DNA from: Sulfurovum sp. XGS-02
Lineage (GTDB): Bacteria > Campylobacterota > Campylobacteria > Campylobacterales > Sulfurovaceae
DNA length: 64,000 nucleotides
NCBI RefSeq assembly: GCF_023213175.1
Contig: NZ_CP093312.1
Location: 1,860,001-1,924,000 of the forward strand
Direction: 5' to 3'
Shown: positions 1 to 9,060 of the stretch, piece after piece
Layout of the letters: the number at the start of each line of letters is the position of its first letter
Position numbering within the stretch: position 1 is the stretch's first letter
Made by a program: the position numbers and the translations under genes
Notes under the pieces: generated by a model
What the model saw: the letters and a program-made list of their open reading frames with translations, nothing else
Databases searched by the model: none
What the model was told of the DNA's origin: nothing

Positions 1-302
1 TACTGTACCGATTCGTCAAAATACGATCCATCCATCATACGTGCCATAGCACAACACGCGATTTTTGGCATGAGCACACGTTTTTCAGGGGCAATGACCT
101 TGACACTTTGGCCCATGAAACCGACACCGCAAAAAACGACCCAAGGATTTGTATCTGCCTGGCATCTGCGTGCCAGTTCAAGACTGTCCCCAGTGATATC
201 AGCCATTTCAAATACTTCATCACGCTGATAATAGTGTGCCACAACCGTAACATCCAATTCTTTTTTTAGTCTGTTTATCTCAGCTTTATAATCAATACTC
301 AT
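1..302 (-). CDS. nadA: Quinolinate synthase NadA, 5' part (cut by window edge)
   Basis: Condenses iminoaspartate with dihydroxyacetone phosphate to give quinolinate in NAD biosynthesis, using a 4Fe-4S cluster. About 100 codons are visible, reading leftwards from an ATG at 302. The translation begins MSIDYKAEINRLKKEL and contains VVAHYYQRDEV, ITGDSLELAR, VVFCGVGFMGQSVK, PEKRVLMP and ACCAMA, which match the conserved N-terminal third of NadA, including the substrate-binding HYYQ and the first cluster Cys region. The rest of the gene lies outside the window. It is divergent from plsY with about 80 bases between them. Confidence 0.9.
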   Translation of the reverse strand, partial: MSIDYKAEINRLKKELDVTVVAHYYQRDEVFEMADITGDSLELARRCQADTNPWVVFCGVGFMGQSVKVIAPEKRVLMPKIACCAMARMMDGSYFDESVQ

Positions 303-382
303 CTTATATATCCTTAACTATTGTGGCTATTTTATCAAAATTCGGTTAAAATTGCAGTATAAATTTTAATTGTGGACAAATC

Positions 383-1006
383 ATGGACTTTTTAACAAAT
401 CAGAATATTTTACTCTATCTTGCAGCCTATCTTATATCGGGGATCCCATTTGGATACCTACTCGCTAAAAAGTTTGCTGGTGTGGATATCAAAGAGGCCG
501 GAAGCGGGAATATCGGTGCGACCAATGTACTTCGTGTGGTCAAAGAACAAGACCCAAAACTGGCAAAAAAACTAGGGGCGATCACACTCTTTTTGGACGC
601 TATCAAAGGTGCACTTGTGATACTCATAGCGATGATGCTCAATGCACCCGAAAGTGTACTCTGGACCCTTGCAGTACTTGCTGTTGTGGGCCACTGTTTT
701 TCGGCATTTTTGTTTTTTGAAGGAGGAAAAGGTGTGGCAACCGGCTTTGGTGTACTCCTCGTCATGATGCCTAAACCTGCACTCATAGCCATTGTGGTAT
801 GGTTGATAGCCGCTAAAGGGCTGAAGATCTCATCACTCTCGTCACTTATTGGACTTGCAGCGTTCATTGTGGCCTCTTATGTCATTTATCCCGAAGTGCC
901 TGGTATAGGTTCCCATGCACCGATCTGGATCATTGCCTTTATCATCTTTTATAAACATATTCCAAATATCGTAAGACTTTTCAAAAAAGAAGAAGGCAAG
1001 GTCTGA
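383..1006 (+). CDS. plsY: Glycerol-3-phosphate acyltransferase PlsY
   Basis: Membrane enzyme that transfers the acyl group of acyl-phosphate to sn-glycerol-3-phosphate, the first acylation of phospholipid synthesis. The acyl-phosphate donor is made by PlsX, encoded at 25.2-26.2 kb. The 207-residue protein is very hydrophobic with several membrane segments. It carries the family motif GSGNIGATNVLR (residues 40-51) and a second conserved loop GHCFSAFLFFEGGKGVATG. Length is normal for PlsY. A TATAAA box at 358-363 may be its -10. folB follows after one base, so the two are probably co-transcribed. Confidence 0.96.
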   Translation: MDFLTNQNILLYLAAYLISGIPFGYLLAKKFAGVDIKEAGSGNIGATNVLRVVKEQDPKLAKKLGAITLFLDAIKGALVILIAMMLNAPESVLWTLAVLAVVGHCFSAFLFFEGGKGVATGFGVLLVMMPKPALIAIVVWLIAAKGLKISSLSSLIGLAAFIVASYVIYPEVPGIGSHAPIWIIAFIIFYKHIPNIVRLFKKEEGKV

Positions 1007-1007
1007 T

Positions 1008-1334
1008 ATGACCATACACATAGAGGATCTGACTTTTGATGTGATCATCGGCTTACTGGACTTTGAAAGAGACAGACCCCAGCGTGTCATCATCAATCTT
1101 CAAGCCTCTTATGATTACAGCGATGATCAATTTATCGATTACGCAGATATGGTACTGCTGATACAAAATGAGCTCAAAGAAAAACGTTATGAACTTTTAG
1201 AGAATGCACTTTTAGGACTCAAAGAATTACTCTATACAACCTACCCGCAGCTTCAGACACTTTCACTCAAAATTTCTAAACCCGATATCTTACCCCAATG
1301 CACGGTTTCCTTAAGTAAAACTTGGAATTTTTAA
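1008..1334 (+). CDS. folB: Dihydroneopterin aldolase FolB
   Basis: Cleaves 7,8-dihydroneopterin to 6-hydroxymethyl-dihydropterin and glycolaldehyde in folate biosynthesis. The 108-residue protein starts MTIHIEDLTFDVIIGLLDFERDRPQ, which matches the FolB start where the short loop after I/IG and the Glu of the E-R segment are conserved. It ends with the typical strand SLKISKPDILPQ. The ATG lies one base after the plsY stop, indicating translational coupling. FolC, another folate gene, is at 17-18 kb. Confidence 0.88.
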   Translation: MTIHIEDLTFDVIIGLLDFERDRPQRVIINLQASYDYSDDQFIDYADMVLLIQNELKEKRYELLENALLGLKELLYTTYPQLQTLSLKISKPDILPQCTVSLSKTWNF

Positions 1335-1361
1335 ATTTTTTTTAAAAAGCGCTCTTTTTTA

Positions 1362-1370
1362 TGTTATAAT
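1362..1370 (+). promoter_or_regulatory. Extended -10 promoter of hsrA
   Basis: The sequence TGTTATAAT is an extended -10 element (TGnTATAAT) preceded by a T-rich stretch, as usual for epsilonproteobacterial sigma-70 promoters that lack a clear -35. It lies about 40 bases before the hsrA ATG. Assigned by pattern only. Confidence 0.6.
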
Positions 1371-1410
1371 TATTAAACAAATCTTAAAAGATTAAAAAAA
1401 GGTGCATGTT

Positions 1411-2085
1411 ATGAGAATATTGATCATAGAAAATGAAGTGACACAGAGTAAGACACTTTCAGATACGTTGACGCAAGAGGGTTATCAAAATGATGTAGCT
1501 GAAAATCTTGATGATGCAAGATATTTTCTGCAGATCAGAAACTACGATCTAGTACTACTTGGATGGCCGTCCGGCAGTGATAAGAATCTAGATATCATCT
1601 CTACTATCAAAACAGAAGCACACAAAACCTCTGTCATTGTTCTTTCTGAACGTGAAGACAAAGAGAGTGAGATCAAAGCACTAAGATCCGGTGCCGACGA
1701 CTTTGTCAGAAAACCTCTTGATTATGATATTTTACTGGTACGTATTGAAGCGAAGCTACGCTTTGGTGTTTCTAACATTATCGAAATAGATGACCTTATC
1801 ATCAATCCTGAAGAGGAGAAGATCATCTATGAGGGGGAAGAGATAGAGCTCAAGGGGAAACCATTTGAAGTCTTGACCCATTTGGCCATGCATAAAGATC
1901 AGATCGTCTCTAAAGAGCAGCTGCTTGATGCTATCTGGGAAGAGCCTGAGCTGGTAACACCGAATGTGATCGAAGTCGCTATCAACCAGATCCGTCAAAA
2001 AATGGATAAACCTCTTGATATCACTACCATCGAAACGGTCAGAAGACGCGGTTACAGGTTCTGTTTTCCTAAAAAGATCTCATAG
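1411..2085 (+). CDS. hsrA: Atypical OmpR-type response regulator, HsrA/HP1043 family
   Basis: DNA-binding regulator of the OmpR/PhoB fold: receiver domain (about residues 1-105) plus winged-helix domain (about 115-222). The effector half (GKPFEVLTHLA, QIVSKEQLLDAIWEEPE, TPNVIEVAINQIRQKMDKPL, ETVRRRGYRFC) matches the HsrA/HP1043 (Cj0355) orphan regulator, which is essential in Helicobacter and Campylobacter. The receiver is degenerate: the phosphoacceptor Asp is replaced by Gly51 in LVLLGWPSG and the usual acidic pair is E7-N8. It therefore probably works without phosphorylation, as known for the family. No histidine kinase gene is adjacent. An in-frame GTG at 1402 exists, but the ATG at 1411 has AAAAAGG eight bases upstream and matches the family start. 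Confidence 0.93.
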   Translation: MRILIIENEVTQSKTLSDTLTQEGYQNDVAENLDDARYFLQIRNYDLVLLGWPSGSDKNLDIISTIKTEAHKTSVIVLSEREDKESEIKALRSGADDFVRKPLDYDILLVRIEAKLRFGVSNIIEIDDLIINPEEEKIIYEGEEIELKGKPFEVLTHLAMHKDQIVSKEQLLDAIWEEPELVTPNVIEVAINQIRQKMDKPLDITTIETVRRRGYRFCFPKKIS

Positions 2086-2455
2086 GTCAACCCTTTGAAC
2101 CCATTTGGCGTTTTCCTCCTGTCTGGATGAGAACAGCTTATCCTACAAATATACTCACTCTTTTTTATAGATAAAACGTGTCTATTTTGTACTGCTATCG
2201 TGAAATTTATTTTGGCGTATAAGGTTTATCATGGCAAAAAATAAGCAAATTCATACCTGGGATATTACGGGAATTTGACTATGGTTTCATCGCAAAAACA
2301 GGATAAAAACTGCAGGTAAAACAGTCCATAAATCCTGCTCTATTTTACCAAAAAACTACCAAAGTAAAATTTTATGATCAATTCACAGATAATTTAATTT
2401 AAGCATAAGCTTTCTTCCGTTATAACTCCTATAAATAACATACACAGAGGAAACC
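2086..2455 (+). other. 370-base intergenic region with a possible gene remnant
   Basis: No convincing gene. A 15-codon reading frame starts at the ATG at 2231 (MAKNKQIHTWDITGI) with AAGG six bases upstream. After its stop, a shifted frame continues as EFDYGFIAKTG before another stop, so this could be a decayed small gene. Near the right end TATAAC (2421-2426) could be the -10 of the following ferredoxin gene. Confidence 0.35.
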
Positions 2456-2707
2456 ATGGCATTAGTAATAACTGACGAATGTATCGCATGTGACGCATGT
2501 AGAGAAGAATGTCCGAATGAGGCAATCGAAGAAAATGATCCAATTTATATTATTGATCCTGACAGATGTACAGAGTGTGTAGGTCATTTTGACGAACCTC
2601 AATGTATCGCAGTATGCCCTGTAGACTGTATTGTCCCGGATCCTGACAATGTGGAAAACGTTGAAGAGTTAAAATTCAAATATGACAAACTGCAAGAAGA
2701 AGAGTAG
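2456..2707 (+). CDS. YfhL-family 2[4Fe-4S] ferredoxin
   Basis: Small electron carrier of 83 residues. It has two cluster motifs: CIACDACREEC near residues 9-19, and a second with the long insertion typical of the YfhL/Allochromatium type (CTECVGHFDEPQCIAVCPVDC). The C-terminal tail is acidic. A GAGGAAACC ribosome site precedes the ATG. ppx/gppA starts eight bases after the stop, so the pair is likely an operon. A longer paralogue lies at 27.4-27.7 kb. The redox partner cannot be told from the sequence. Confidence 0.92.
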   Translation: MALVITDECIACDACREECPNEAIEENDPIYIIDPDRCTECVGHFDEPQCIAVCPVDCIVPDPDNVENVEELKFKYDKLQEEE

Positions 2708-2714
2708 TTAGTCC

Positions 2715-4238
2715 ATGTCAAAACGAACTGCTATCATTGATATCGGTTCAAACTCAGCAAGACTTGTGATCTTTGAAAAAACAAGTCGTTACGGCTTTCA
2801 TCTTATTTGCGAACAAAAATCCAAAGTTCGCATCGGTGAAGGCGCTTATGAAAAAGAGGGTTATCTCCAACCCATCGGCATCAAAAGAGCCTACTTCACT
2901 TTAAAATCCTTCCTTCACACCATCGATAAATATCAAGCACATAAAACACTATGTGTCGCAACTTCTGCACTGAGAGATGCACCAAACGGAAAAGAGTTCG
3001 TCCAATGGATAAAAAAAGAACTTGGACTTTCCATCAAAGTGATCGATGGCAACAAAGAGGCAAAATACGGCGGTATTGCTGCAGTGAATCTACTCCCTAT
3101 CAGCGAGGGGATCAGTATAGACATCGGAGGGGGATCCTCCGATATGACGCTCATAAAACACGGGTATATCGTTGATACCTTCTCCCTTGATCTTGGTACG
3201 GTAAGACTCAAAGAACTCTTTTTTGACAAAGGCGTAAACACTTCAGAGATCAATGAAAAAGCAAAAACATACATACAACAGGCCTTGGCTCAACTTCCAG
3301 AGCATTTTAAACATACACTGGCCATTGGTATAGGGGGAACTGCAAGAACCCTTTCCAAAGGGATCATGAAACAAATTTCATACCCGTTGGATAAACTCCA
3401 TGCATTTTCCTATAGTGTGCAAGAACACAAATCCTACCTCGATGCCATTCCTCTCTCCAGTGTCAAAAACCTGCAACGTTTCGGCTTGAAAAAGAACCGA
3501 TATGATACGATACGCGAGGGAACACTGATCTTCAATGAAATACTTTCTCATATCGGTACCCAGACGGTTATTTCAAGTGCGGCCGGTGTGAGAGAGGGGG
3601 TATTTTTGGAACAACTGTTGAAAAAAGACAACCTCAAATTCCCAAGCCGTATTAATCCCAGTGTTACCTCTATCTTGGATAGATTTCAACCTTTGGTCAA
3701 TATACAAAAGAACCAGAAGACAAAACGCAAACTCGCTTCAAACCTCTATACCCTTTTGCAGCAAGATATCTCTGATGATAAACAGTATGAAAAAGAACTG
3801 CTCTGGGCAGTCAAACTCTCCAGCATCGGACAGACACTGACTGTCTACCGATCACACCAACATGCCTTTTATATTGCTATGCAGGAGCTCAACTATGGGT
3901 TTACCCATAAAGAGATACTTCTTATATCGTTCCTGTTGCGAATGCATGAAAAGGAACTTTTGAACAAACCGCTCTTTAAACACTATAAACCGCTTCTCCC
4001 CGAAAAAAGTACACTGCTTTGGCTAAGCTTTATCTATACTCTGACTGTACTTCTGCAAGAAGCCTCTAACAGTGCCGGCATCACATTTACTTATGAGAAC
4101 AGAACACTCCGTATCATCTCTGACAAACCCCTATACCTGGCAAAAGAGAAAGTCAAAGCTTTAGAGAAACCCATACCTTTTGCCATCATTATAGAAGATG
4201 AAAGTACCGTACCTAAAAATAAGAAGCTGGGAGTTTAA
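2715..4238 (+). CDS. ppx: Exopolyphosphatase / guanosine pentaphosphatase (Ppx/GppA)
   Basis: Hydrolyses polyphosphate ends and/or pppGpp to ppGpp, linking phosphate storage to the stringent response. The 507-residue length fits the family. The ASKHA-fold phosphate-binding motifs are visible: AIIDIGSNSARLVIFE at the N-terminus and SIDIGGGSSDMTLI near residue 135, followed by GIGGTARTLSKGI. The C-terminal 200 residues correspond to the helical HD-like domain. Sequence alone does not decide between Ppx and GppA activity; many epsilonproteobacteria have one or two such proteins. Confidence 0.92.
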   Translation: MSKRTAIIDIGSNSARLVIFEKTSRYGFHLICEQKSKVRIGEGAYEKEGYLQPIGIKRAYFTLKSFLHTIDKYQAHKTLCVATSALRDAPNGKEFVQWIKKELGLSIKVIDGNKEAKYGGIAAVNLLPISEGISIDIGGGSSDMTLIKHGYIVDTFSLDLGTVRLKELFFDKGVNTSEINEKAKTYIQQALAQLPEHFKHTLAIGIGGTARTLSKGIMKQISYPLDKLHAFSYSVQEHKSYLDAIPLSSVKNLQRFGLKKNRYDTIREGTLIFNEILSHIGTQTVISSAAGVREGVFLEQLLKKDNLKFPSRINPSVTSILDRFQPLVNIQKNQKTKRKLASNLYTLLQQDISDDKQYEKELLWAVKLSSIGQTLTVYRSHQHAFYIAMQELNYGFTHKEILLISFLLRMHEKELLNKPLFKHYKPLLPEKSTLLWLSFIYTLTVLLQEASNSAGITFTYENRTLRIISDKPLYLAKEKVKALEKPIPFAIIIEDESTVPKNKKLGV

Positions 4239-4252
4239 GGAGCGTGTTAGAA

Positions 4253-4269
4253 GCAAGGGTGCCCCTTGC
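4253..4269. terminator. Hairpin between convergent ppx and bamA
   Basis: GCAAGGG and CCCTTGC form a short stem around a tiny loop in the 47-base gap between the two convergent genes. No clear T-tract follows on either strand, so it is a plausible but weak bidirectional terminator. Confidence 0.35.
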
Positions 4270-4285
4270 CTCTGGATGTGGAATG

Positions 4286-6577
4286 CTAGAATTTACTCCC
4301 CATAGAGAACTCAAATGCTGCTGTTTGGTCCCCTGTTTTTTCATCGATCGGATAAGCAAATACCAGGTTGATCGGTCCGAATCCTGACTGCCATTCCAGA
4401 ACCACACCCGTTGATGATCTTGTGATCTCATCAAAACTGTCCTCACCAATCATACCATAATCATAGAAGAATGCCAGTCTCATCTTTGCAGCTTCAGAAA
4501 GAGGAATACTTGCTTCAACACTTGCAGAAGCTCTATGTTCACCTCCCGTACGTGTATATGTCGTTGGGTCCAATGGTGAAAGCGTATACGGTTGATACCC
4601 TCTTACAGATCCTATACCCCCTAAAAAGAGCTTTTCAGCGATAGGAAGATACTTGTCATCATCACTTATAATCGTTGTCATTCTTCCTTTTAGGCGCAAG
4701 ATAAGATCATAATCGATCCAGTCTTCCAACCCATAATAGAGTCCCACCTTTGCACTTGTCTTGAAAATATCTGCAAAACCACCGGGATATCGTGTAGCAT
4801 TATAATCATCTCCATCCAATTGTCCGTACTCAAAATTGAGCGCTGCGATCATACCTTCCCTTGGTACATAGAAATCATCCGTGTTGTCAAAACTAACACT
4901 TGCGAACAGCGAACTCTTTTTATACTGGTCATTGTAAAGATTAAAATAATAATCATTGAAGAGTGTATTATTTGTATCATTGATCGTTGACTTGTTATCT
5001 ACGTATCCGACCCCTACTGATGCATGGAAGTATCTGTAGAACTCTCTACCTATATTCAGAGAACCCCCTAACTGGTCTTGCGTATAGTCAATATACTCAT
5101 ACTCTTTTTTATACAAACTGAGTCCCAAACTATACATACTGTCCCATACTTTCGGATTGACAAAAGAGAGATTGTAGTTTGTTGAGATCTTTGATAATTC
5201 AAAACCTAAGGTCGTATTGATACCTGAACCAAAGAAGTTCCTGTCTGAAATAGACGCATTGAACATCAAACCTTCATAACTTCCGTATCCACCACCCGCA
5301 GAGATCGTACCTGTGGAGGTCTCTTTGACTTTCACAAGAAGATTGATCTTGTTCGCCGAGATCCTCTGACTCTCAACATCGACTTTTTCAAAGAACCCTG
5401 TTCTTCCTAATGCATTCTTTGAATCTTTGAGATCTCTGGCACTGAAGGTATCGCCGGGTGCCAAATAGATATAACGGCGGATCACCCTGTCTTTGGTCGT
5501 GTCGTTACCCGAGATGATCACATCATTGATCGTCACAACTTCTCCCGGTTGAACCACATAGTTCAGGTTAATGATCTTCTTTTCGGGATCTTTATGCATT
5601 TGCGGAGCCACTTTTACAAAGGCATAACCAAGATTACCCACTTCCTCTTCCAAGATACTTATATCTTTTCGCATACGCTTAATGTTGAAGATCTTACCCT
5701 CTTTCAATATCAGCTCGTCTTTTAGATCTTCGGTATCAAGCCCTTTGACATCTTGTGTGATACCTATGGTTCCTACACGATACTGTACCCCTTCAACGAC
5801 CTGATAATCCACTTTGGCCTTATAAGAACCAAAATCTACCCTCATCAGCGGTTTACTGACATAGGCATCCAAATAACCATGTCTCATGTAGACATCTTTG
5901 ACTCTATAGGCATCATATTCAAGCTGATCTACAGTCGCTTCACCATTATTCCTCCATGGCATCCAACCAAGGAAGTCTTTTTCTTTGTTCGCAAGATCCA
6001 ATTCAAGATCATTTTGAACCAACTCCTCAGCACCCACAAAGTTTTGTTCTTCAATAATGATCTTCTCACCTTTGTTGACATCAAATACAATTGCCATACT
6101 GCTTTCACCTATAGGGCTTGTACTCACATCAACCACTGTATCATAGTAGCCTTGGCTTTCCAGCTTGGCAATCAGTGTTCTTTTGGCTTTCTTCACACGT
6201 CTTTCATCATAAAGGTCGCCTTTTTTAAGACCTATACCTTCCAGAAGCTTCATACCATCATCCCCTGATCCATACCCTTTGATATCCACATTTGCGATAG
6301 CCAGTTTTTCTTTAAAATGGTAAATAAGTACGCCACCCTGCTGGTCTACCCACACATCTTTAAAATATCCCTGTGCAAAAAAGTTTTTAATGGAAGTGTT
6401 GATCTTTCCAGCATTTATCTCTTCACCTACACGAATGCCGGCGATTTCTTTTGCAGTTGTTGGAGAAAGATGCGCAAGTCCTTCAAATTTAATCTGTGTA
6501 ACTTTCTGAGCTGAAAGGAGTGAACCAACAAGCATCCAAGAAAGTAGTATCTGAACCAGTGCCGTCTTTTTGATCAT
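4286..6577 (-). CDS. bamA: Outer membrane assembly factor BamA
   Basis: Omp85-family protein that folds and inserts outer membrane beta-barrel proteins. The 763-residue protein has a signal peptide (about residues 1-23, ending LLSAQ), five POTRA-type repeats over roughly residues 25-410, and a C-terminal 16-strand barrel. Barrel landmarks are GGIGSVRGYQPY (the VRGF/Y motif of the lid loop) and the terminal strand ending in Phe (FSMGSKF). Length is normal. It is monocistronic here, divergent from tyrA, and no skp or lpxD neighbour is present, as is common in epsilonproteobacteria. Confidence 0.96.
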   Translation of the reverse strand: MIKKTALVQILLSWMLVGSLLSAQKVTQIKFEGLAHLSPTTAKEIAGIRVGEEINAGKINTSIKNFFAQGYFKDVWVDQQGGVLIYHFKEKLAIANVDIKGYGSGDDGMKLLEGIGLKKGDLYDERRVKKAKRTLIAKLESQGYYDTVVDVSTSPIGESSMAIVFDVNKGEKIIIEEQNFVGAEELVQNDLELDLANKEKDFLGWMPWRNNGEATVDQLEYDAYRVKDVYMRHGYLDAYVSKPLMRVDFGSYKAKVDYQVVEGVQYRVGTIGITQDVKGLDTEDLKDELILKEGKIFNIKRMRKDISILEEEVGNLGYAFVKVAPQMHKDPEKKIINLNYVVQPGEVVTINDVIISGNDTTKDRVIRRYIYLAPGDTFSARDLKDSKNALGRTGFFEKVDVESQRISANKINLLVKVKETSTGTISAGGGYGSYEGLMFNASISDRNFFGSGINTTLGFELSKISTNYNLSFVNPKVWDSMYSLGLSLYKKEYEYIDYTQDQLGGSLNIGREFYRYFHASVGVGYVDNKSTINDTNNTLFNDYYFNLYNDQYKKSSLFASVSFDNTDDFYVPREGMIAALNFEYGQLDGDDYNATRYPGGFADIFKTSAKVGLYYGLEDWIDYDLILRLKGRMTTIISDDDKYLPIAEKLFLGGIGSVRGYQPYTLSPLDPTTYTRTGGEHRASASVEASIPLSEAAKMRLAFFYDYGMIGEDSFDEITRSSTGVVLEWQSGFGPINLVFAYPIDEKTGDQTAAFEFSMGSKF

Positions 6578-6651
6578 CGTTAAGCCTTAGTGTAATTTGC
6601 CAATATTCTATCGGTTTTTCAATAAGATTCTCATAAGAAACAGATAAATCA

Positions 6652-6660
6652 TGCTATACT
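6652..6660 (+). promoter_or_regulatory. Extended -10 promoter of tyrA
   Basis: TGCTATACT is an extended -10 element ending 26 bases before the tyrA ATG, and a GAGGTAGG ribosome site follows. On the other strand CGATAGAATATT could serve bamA. Confidence 0.5.
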
Positions 6661-6686
6661 CTTCCAAAAAATGAGGTAGGTATTTT

Positions 6687-7529
6687 ATGGCTAAAATCAA
6701 AGTTGGTATCGTGGGTTTAGGACTTATGGGCGGATCTTTAAGTCTTGCGCTTCAAAAGTACTCCAAAGACTATTATTTCATAGGCATGGACCACAATGAA
6801 CTTCATTGTTCTCAAGCACTTGAACTCGGACTTGTAGATGAAATATCCAACTCTATTGAAGCCCTCAAATGCTGTGATATCATCTTGCTTAGTATCCCGG
6901 TTGACGGTATTATCTCTGTTTCTCAACAGTTAGGTACCCTATCTGATACCTGTACGGTGATCGATCTGGGAAGTACCAAAGAGAAGATCTCTCTTTCCAT
7001 CCCTTCTGAGATCCGGCACAATTTTGTGGCGGCACACCCTATGACCGGTACTGAAAAGTTTGGTCCCACTGCTGCGCTTGAGGACCTCTATAGAGACAAA
7101 GTGGTTGTGCTTTGTGACCTTGAAAAAAGCGGGGAACATCAACAAAATGTTGCCAAAAAACTTTTTACCGACATAGGTATGAATATCGTCTGTATGGATG
7201 CAAAAGAGCATGACAGACATGCTGCCTTCATCTCTCATATGCCCCATGCGATCAGTTATGCCTTGGCAAACTCTGTGATGGCACAGGAAGATTCCAAAAG
7301 TATTGTCGCACTCGCAGGGGGTGGATTTAAAGATATGAGCCGTATCGCCAAATCTTCTCCCAATATGTGGGAAGATATCTTCCGACAGAACAAGAGCAAT
7401 GTACTTAAAGCAATACACTCATTTCAGGCAGAGCTGAAAAAATGCGAAAAGATGGTAGAGAATGAAGAGTGGGAGACGTTGAACGACTGGATGAGGGAAG
7501 CCAACACCTTACATGATATTTTAGACTGA
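6687..7529 (+). CDS. tyrA: Prephenate dehydrogenase TyrA
   Basis: NAD(P)-dependent oxidative decarboxylation of prephenate (or arogenate) in tyrosine synthesis. The 280-residue protein opens with the Rossmann motif VGIVGLGLMGGSLSLAL. It has the family signatures VIDLGSTKEKI, AAHPMTGTEKFGP (substrate-binding His and Thr) and ISHMPHAISYALA. No chorismate mutase or ACT domain is fused. The competing branch enzyme PheA is encoded separately at 32.3-33.4 kb. A GAGGTAGG ribosome site precedes the ATG. Confidence 0.95.
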   Translation: MAKIKVGIVGLGLMGGSLSLALQKYSKDYYFIGMDHNELHCSQALELGLVDEISNSIEALKCCDIILLSIPVDGIISVSQQLGTLSDTCTVIDLGSTKEKISLSIPSEIRHNFVAAHPMTGTEKFGPTAALEDLYRDKVVVLCDLEKSGEHQQNVAKKLFTDIGMNIVCMDAKEHDRHAAFISHMPHAISYALANSVMAQEDSKSIVALAGGGFKDMSRIAKSSPNMWEDIFRQNKSNVLKAIHSFQAELKKCEKMVENEEWETLNDWMREANTLHDILD

Positions 7530-7545
7530 CACTGCTACACTACCA

Positions 7546-7563
7546 TCGTGAAACGCTTCACGA
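7546..7563. terminator. Bidirectional hairpin between tyrA and batD
   Basis: TCGTGAA / TTCACGA form a perfect 7-bp stem with a 4-base loop, overlapping the batD stop codon. Its place between two convergent genes suggests termination for both, although T-tracts are weak. Confidence 0.4.
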
Positions 7564-9060
7564 CTGCTTAATGCGATCCACCATCTCTTTGAGTACTTTT
7601 TTGTCTATCTCTACAGATCTGTCACCATTCTTACGGGCATAGAGTTTACGAACCATCTCTTCTATCTCGGCATCCTCACTCATATGCCCATACAATATCT
7701 TCAATGCTTCCGATTCATTATAAGGACTTGCTGTTCGTGTTACTACACGGGGAAACCATCTTATAGCAGCCATAAAGAGCATACCCAAGAAAAAGGCTGC
7801 TGCCAACATCCACCATGCCACACTCTTTACCTCAACCTGCTTCTCCACGATCACTTCTTTTGTCTCTGCAGGTTCTGATATCTTTGTTTGTACTACACCG
7901 TTTGTATGCGGTTGTACCGTTGAGGAAGATGCAGTAGATGGCTTCTTAACAGTAATATCATAGCGGTTTACAGTAAGTTCTTGGAGCTCTGTATCTTTTG
8001 GTCTTAACATGGAAAAACTTCGTGCCGGGATCACAAAGTCCTCATCTGATATAAAGGCAAAACTTTTACTGTAACTGCTATGGAGTGCTCCATCTACAAC
8101 CTTTGTTTCTATTTTAGCCTCGTCACTATAGACTGTGACACCATCAATCTCATATTTTGGGAATTCAAAACTTTCCAGATTCCCTTTACCCTCTATCTTC
8201 ACGGTGAGATTGACCGGTTTGTTGGCTTTTACCTCTTGTGAATCGATCGTTGCGTTTATCGTAAAATCTCCTACGAGATCACTCTCTTGTGCTTGAGGTA
8301 CAACTTCTATCTGCAGTGTGTTTGATGCTGCCTGCTTCCATTTTGTTCCAAAGACCATACCGAAGATATCTCTTCTGCCTCTATCAGCTACACCTATTTT
8401 GGCATAGGCCGGGCTTACTGTAAAATTCCCTTCTCTCTGCGGGGTAAGAAGATAGCGTACTTCTTGAACTTGATAATTTCCCTTCATATAGGCATTTTGC
8501 TCACCGCCATCTGTTACAGTAAAGCCTGGAAAACCAGGTGGTGTATACTGTATATCCTGTGATAGCCTTACACTATTTTTCAAAGAAAAATAGACCGTTA
8601 CCATCAGTGATTCACCTACCATTACCTTTGTTTTGTTTGCGCGCATCTGCAAAGAGAACATATCACCGTTCTGCCCTAACGATGCATTGGATCTAACCAC
8701 TCTTATCTCAATAGGTTGGGTTTGATAGCTTTTACCGTCTATCTTCACTTCATACGAAGGAATGGTGACATTTTTATCGGGAACAAAAGTGAAGGTTTTG
8801 GTCGTAGCGTGCTCACTTTTCATTTGTCCGTTGATATAGCTATAGGAACTACTGCTGCCAGAATTGGTCCCTGTGACACGCTCTCCATCGATCATTTGAA
8901 TATCCGGAAATTCTACATTGTTCCCTATGGCTTTAATGCGTAACTCAACAGCATTCCCACTGACAACTTCCGTACTTGATACCGTGGCCTCTACGCCATC
9001 GGCCCGCATCACCTGTAAAACCAATGTTATGACCAATAACACTTTACCAAGGTTTTGCAT
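7558..9060 (-). CDS. batD: BatD-like oxygen-tolerance protein
   Basis: Last gene of the Bat operon. About 500 residues: a signal peptide (MQNLGKVLLVITLVLQVMRADG), a long beta-rich periplasmic region containing repeated Ig-like strands of the BatD family, a membrane helix (AWWMLAAAFFLGMLFMAAI, about residue 420) and a short cytoplasmic tail. I take the ATG at 9060 because AGGAG lies just upstream and a signal peptide follows at once; an upstream in-frame ATG at 9090 would add ten charged residues. It overlaps batC by 17 bases. Bat proteins are linked to stress tolerance and envelope function, but their biochemical role is not settled. Confidence 0.85.
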   Translation of the reverse strand: MQNLGKVLLVITLVLQVMRADGVEATVSSTEVVSGNAVELRIKAIGNNVEFPDIQMIDGERVTGTNSGSSSSYSYINGQMKSEHATTKTFTFVPDKNVTIPSYEVKIDGKSYQTQPIEIRVVRSNASLGQNGDMFSLQMRANKTKVMVGESLMVTVYFSLKNSVRLSQDIQYTPPGFPGFTVTDGGEQNAYMKGNYQVQEVRYLLTPQREGNFTVSPAYAKIGVADRGRRDIFGMVFGTKWKQAASNTLQIEVVPQAQESDLVGDFTINATIDSQEVKANKPVNLTVKIEGKGNLESFEFPKYEIDGVTVYSDEAKIETKVVDGALHSSYSKSFAFISDEDFVIPARSFSMLRPKDTELQELTVNRYDITVKKPSTASSSTVQPHTNGVVQTKISEPAETKEVIVEKQVEVKSVAWWMLAAAFFLGMLFMAAIRWFPRVVTRTASPYNESEALKILYGHMSEDAEIEEMVRKLYARKNGDRSVEIDKKVLKEMVDRIKQS

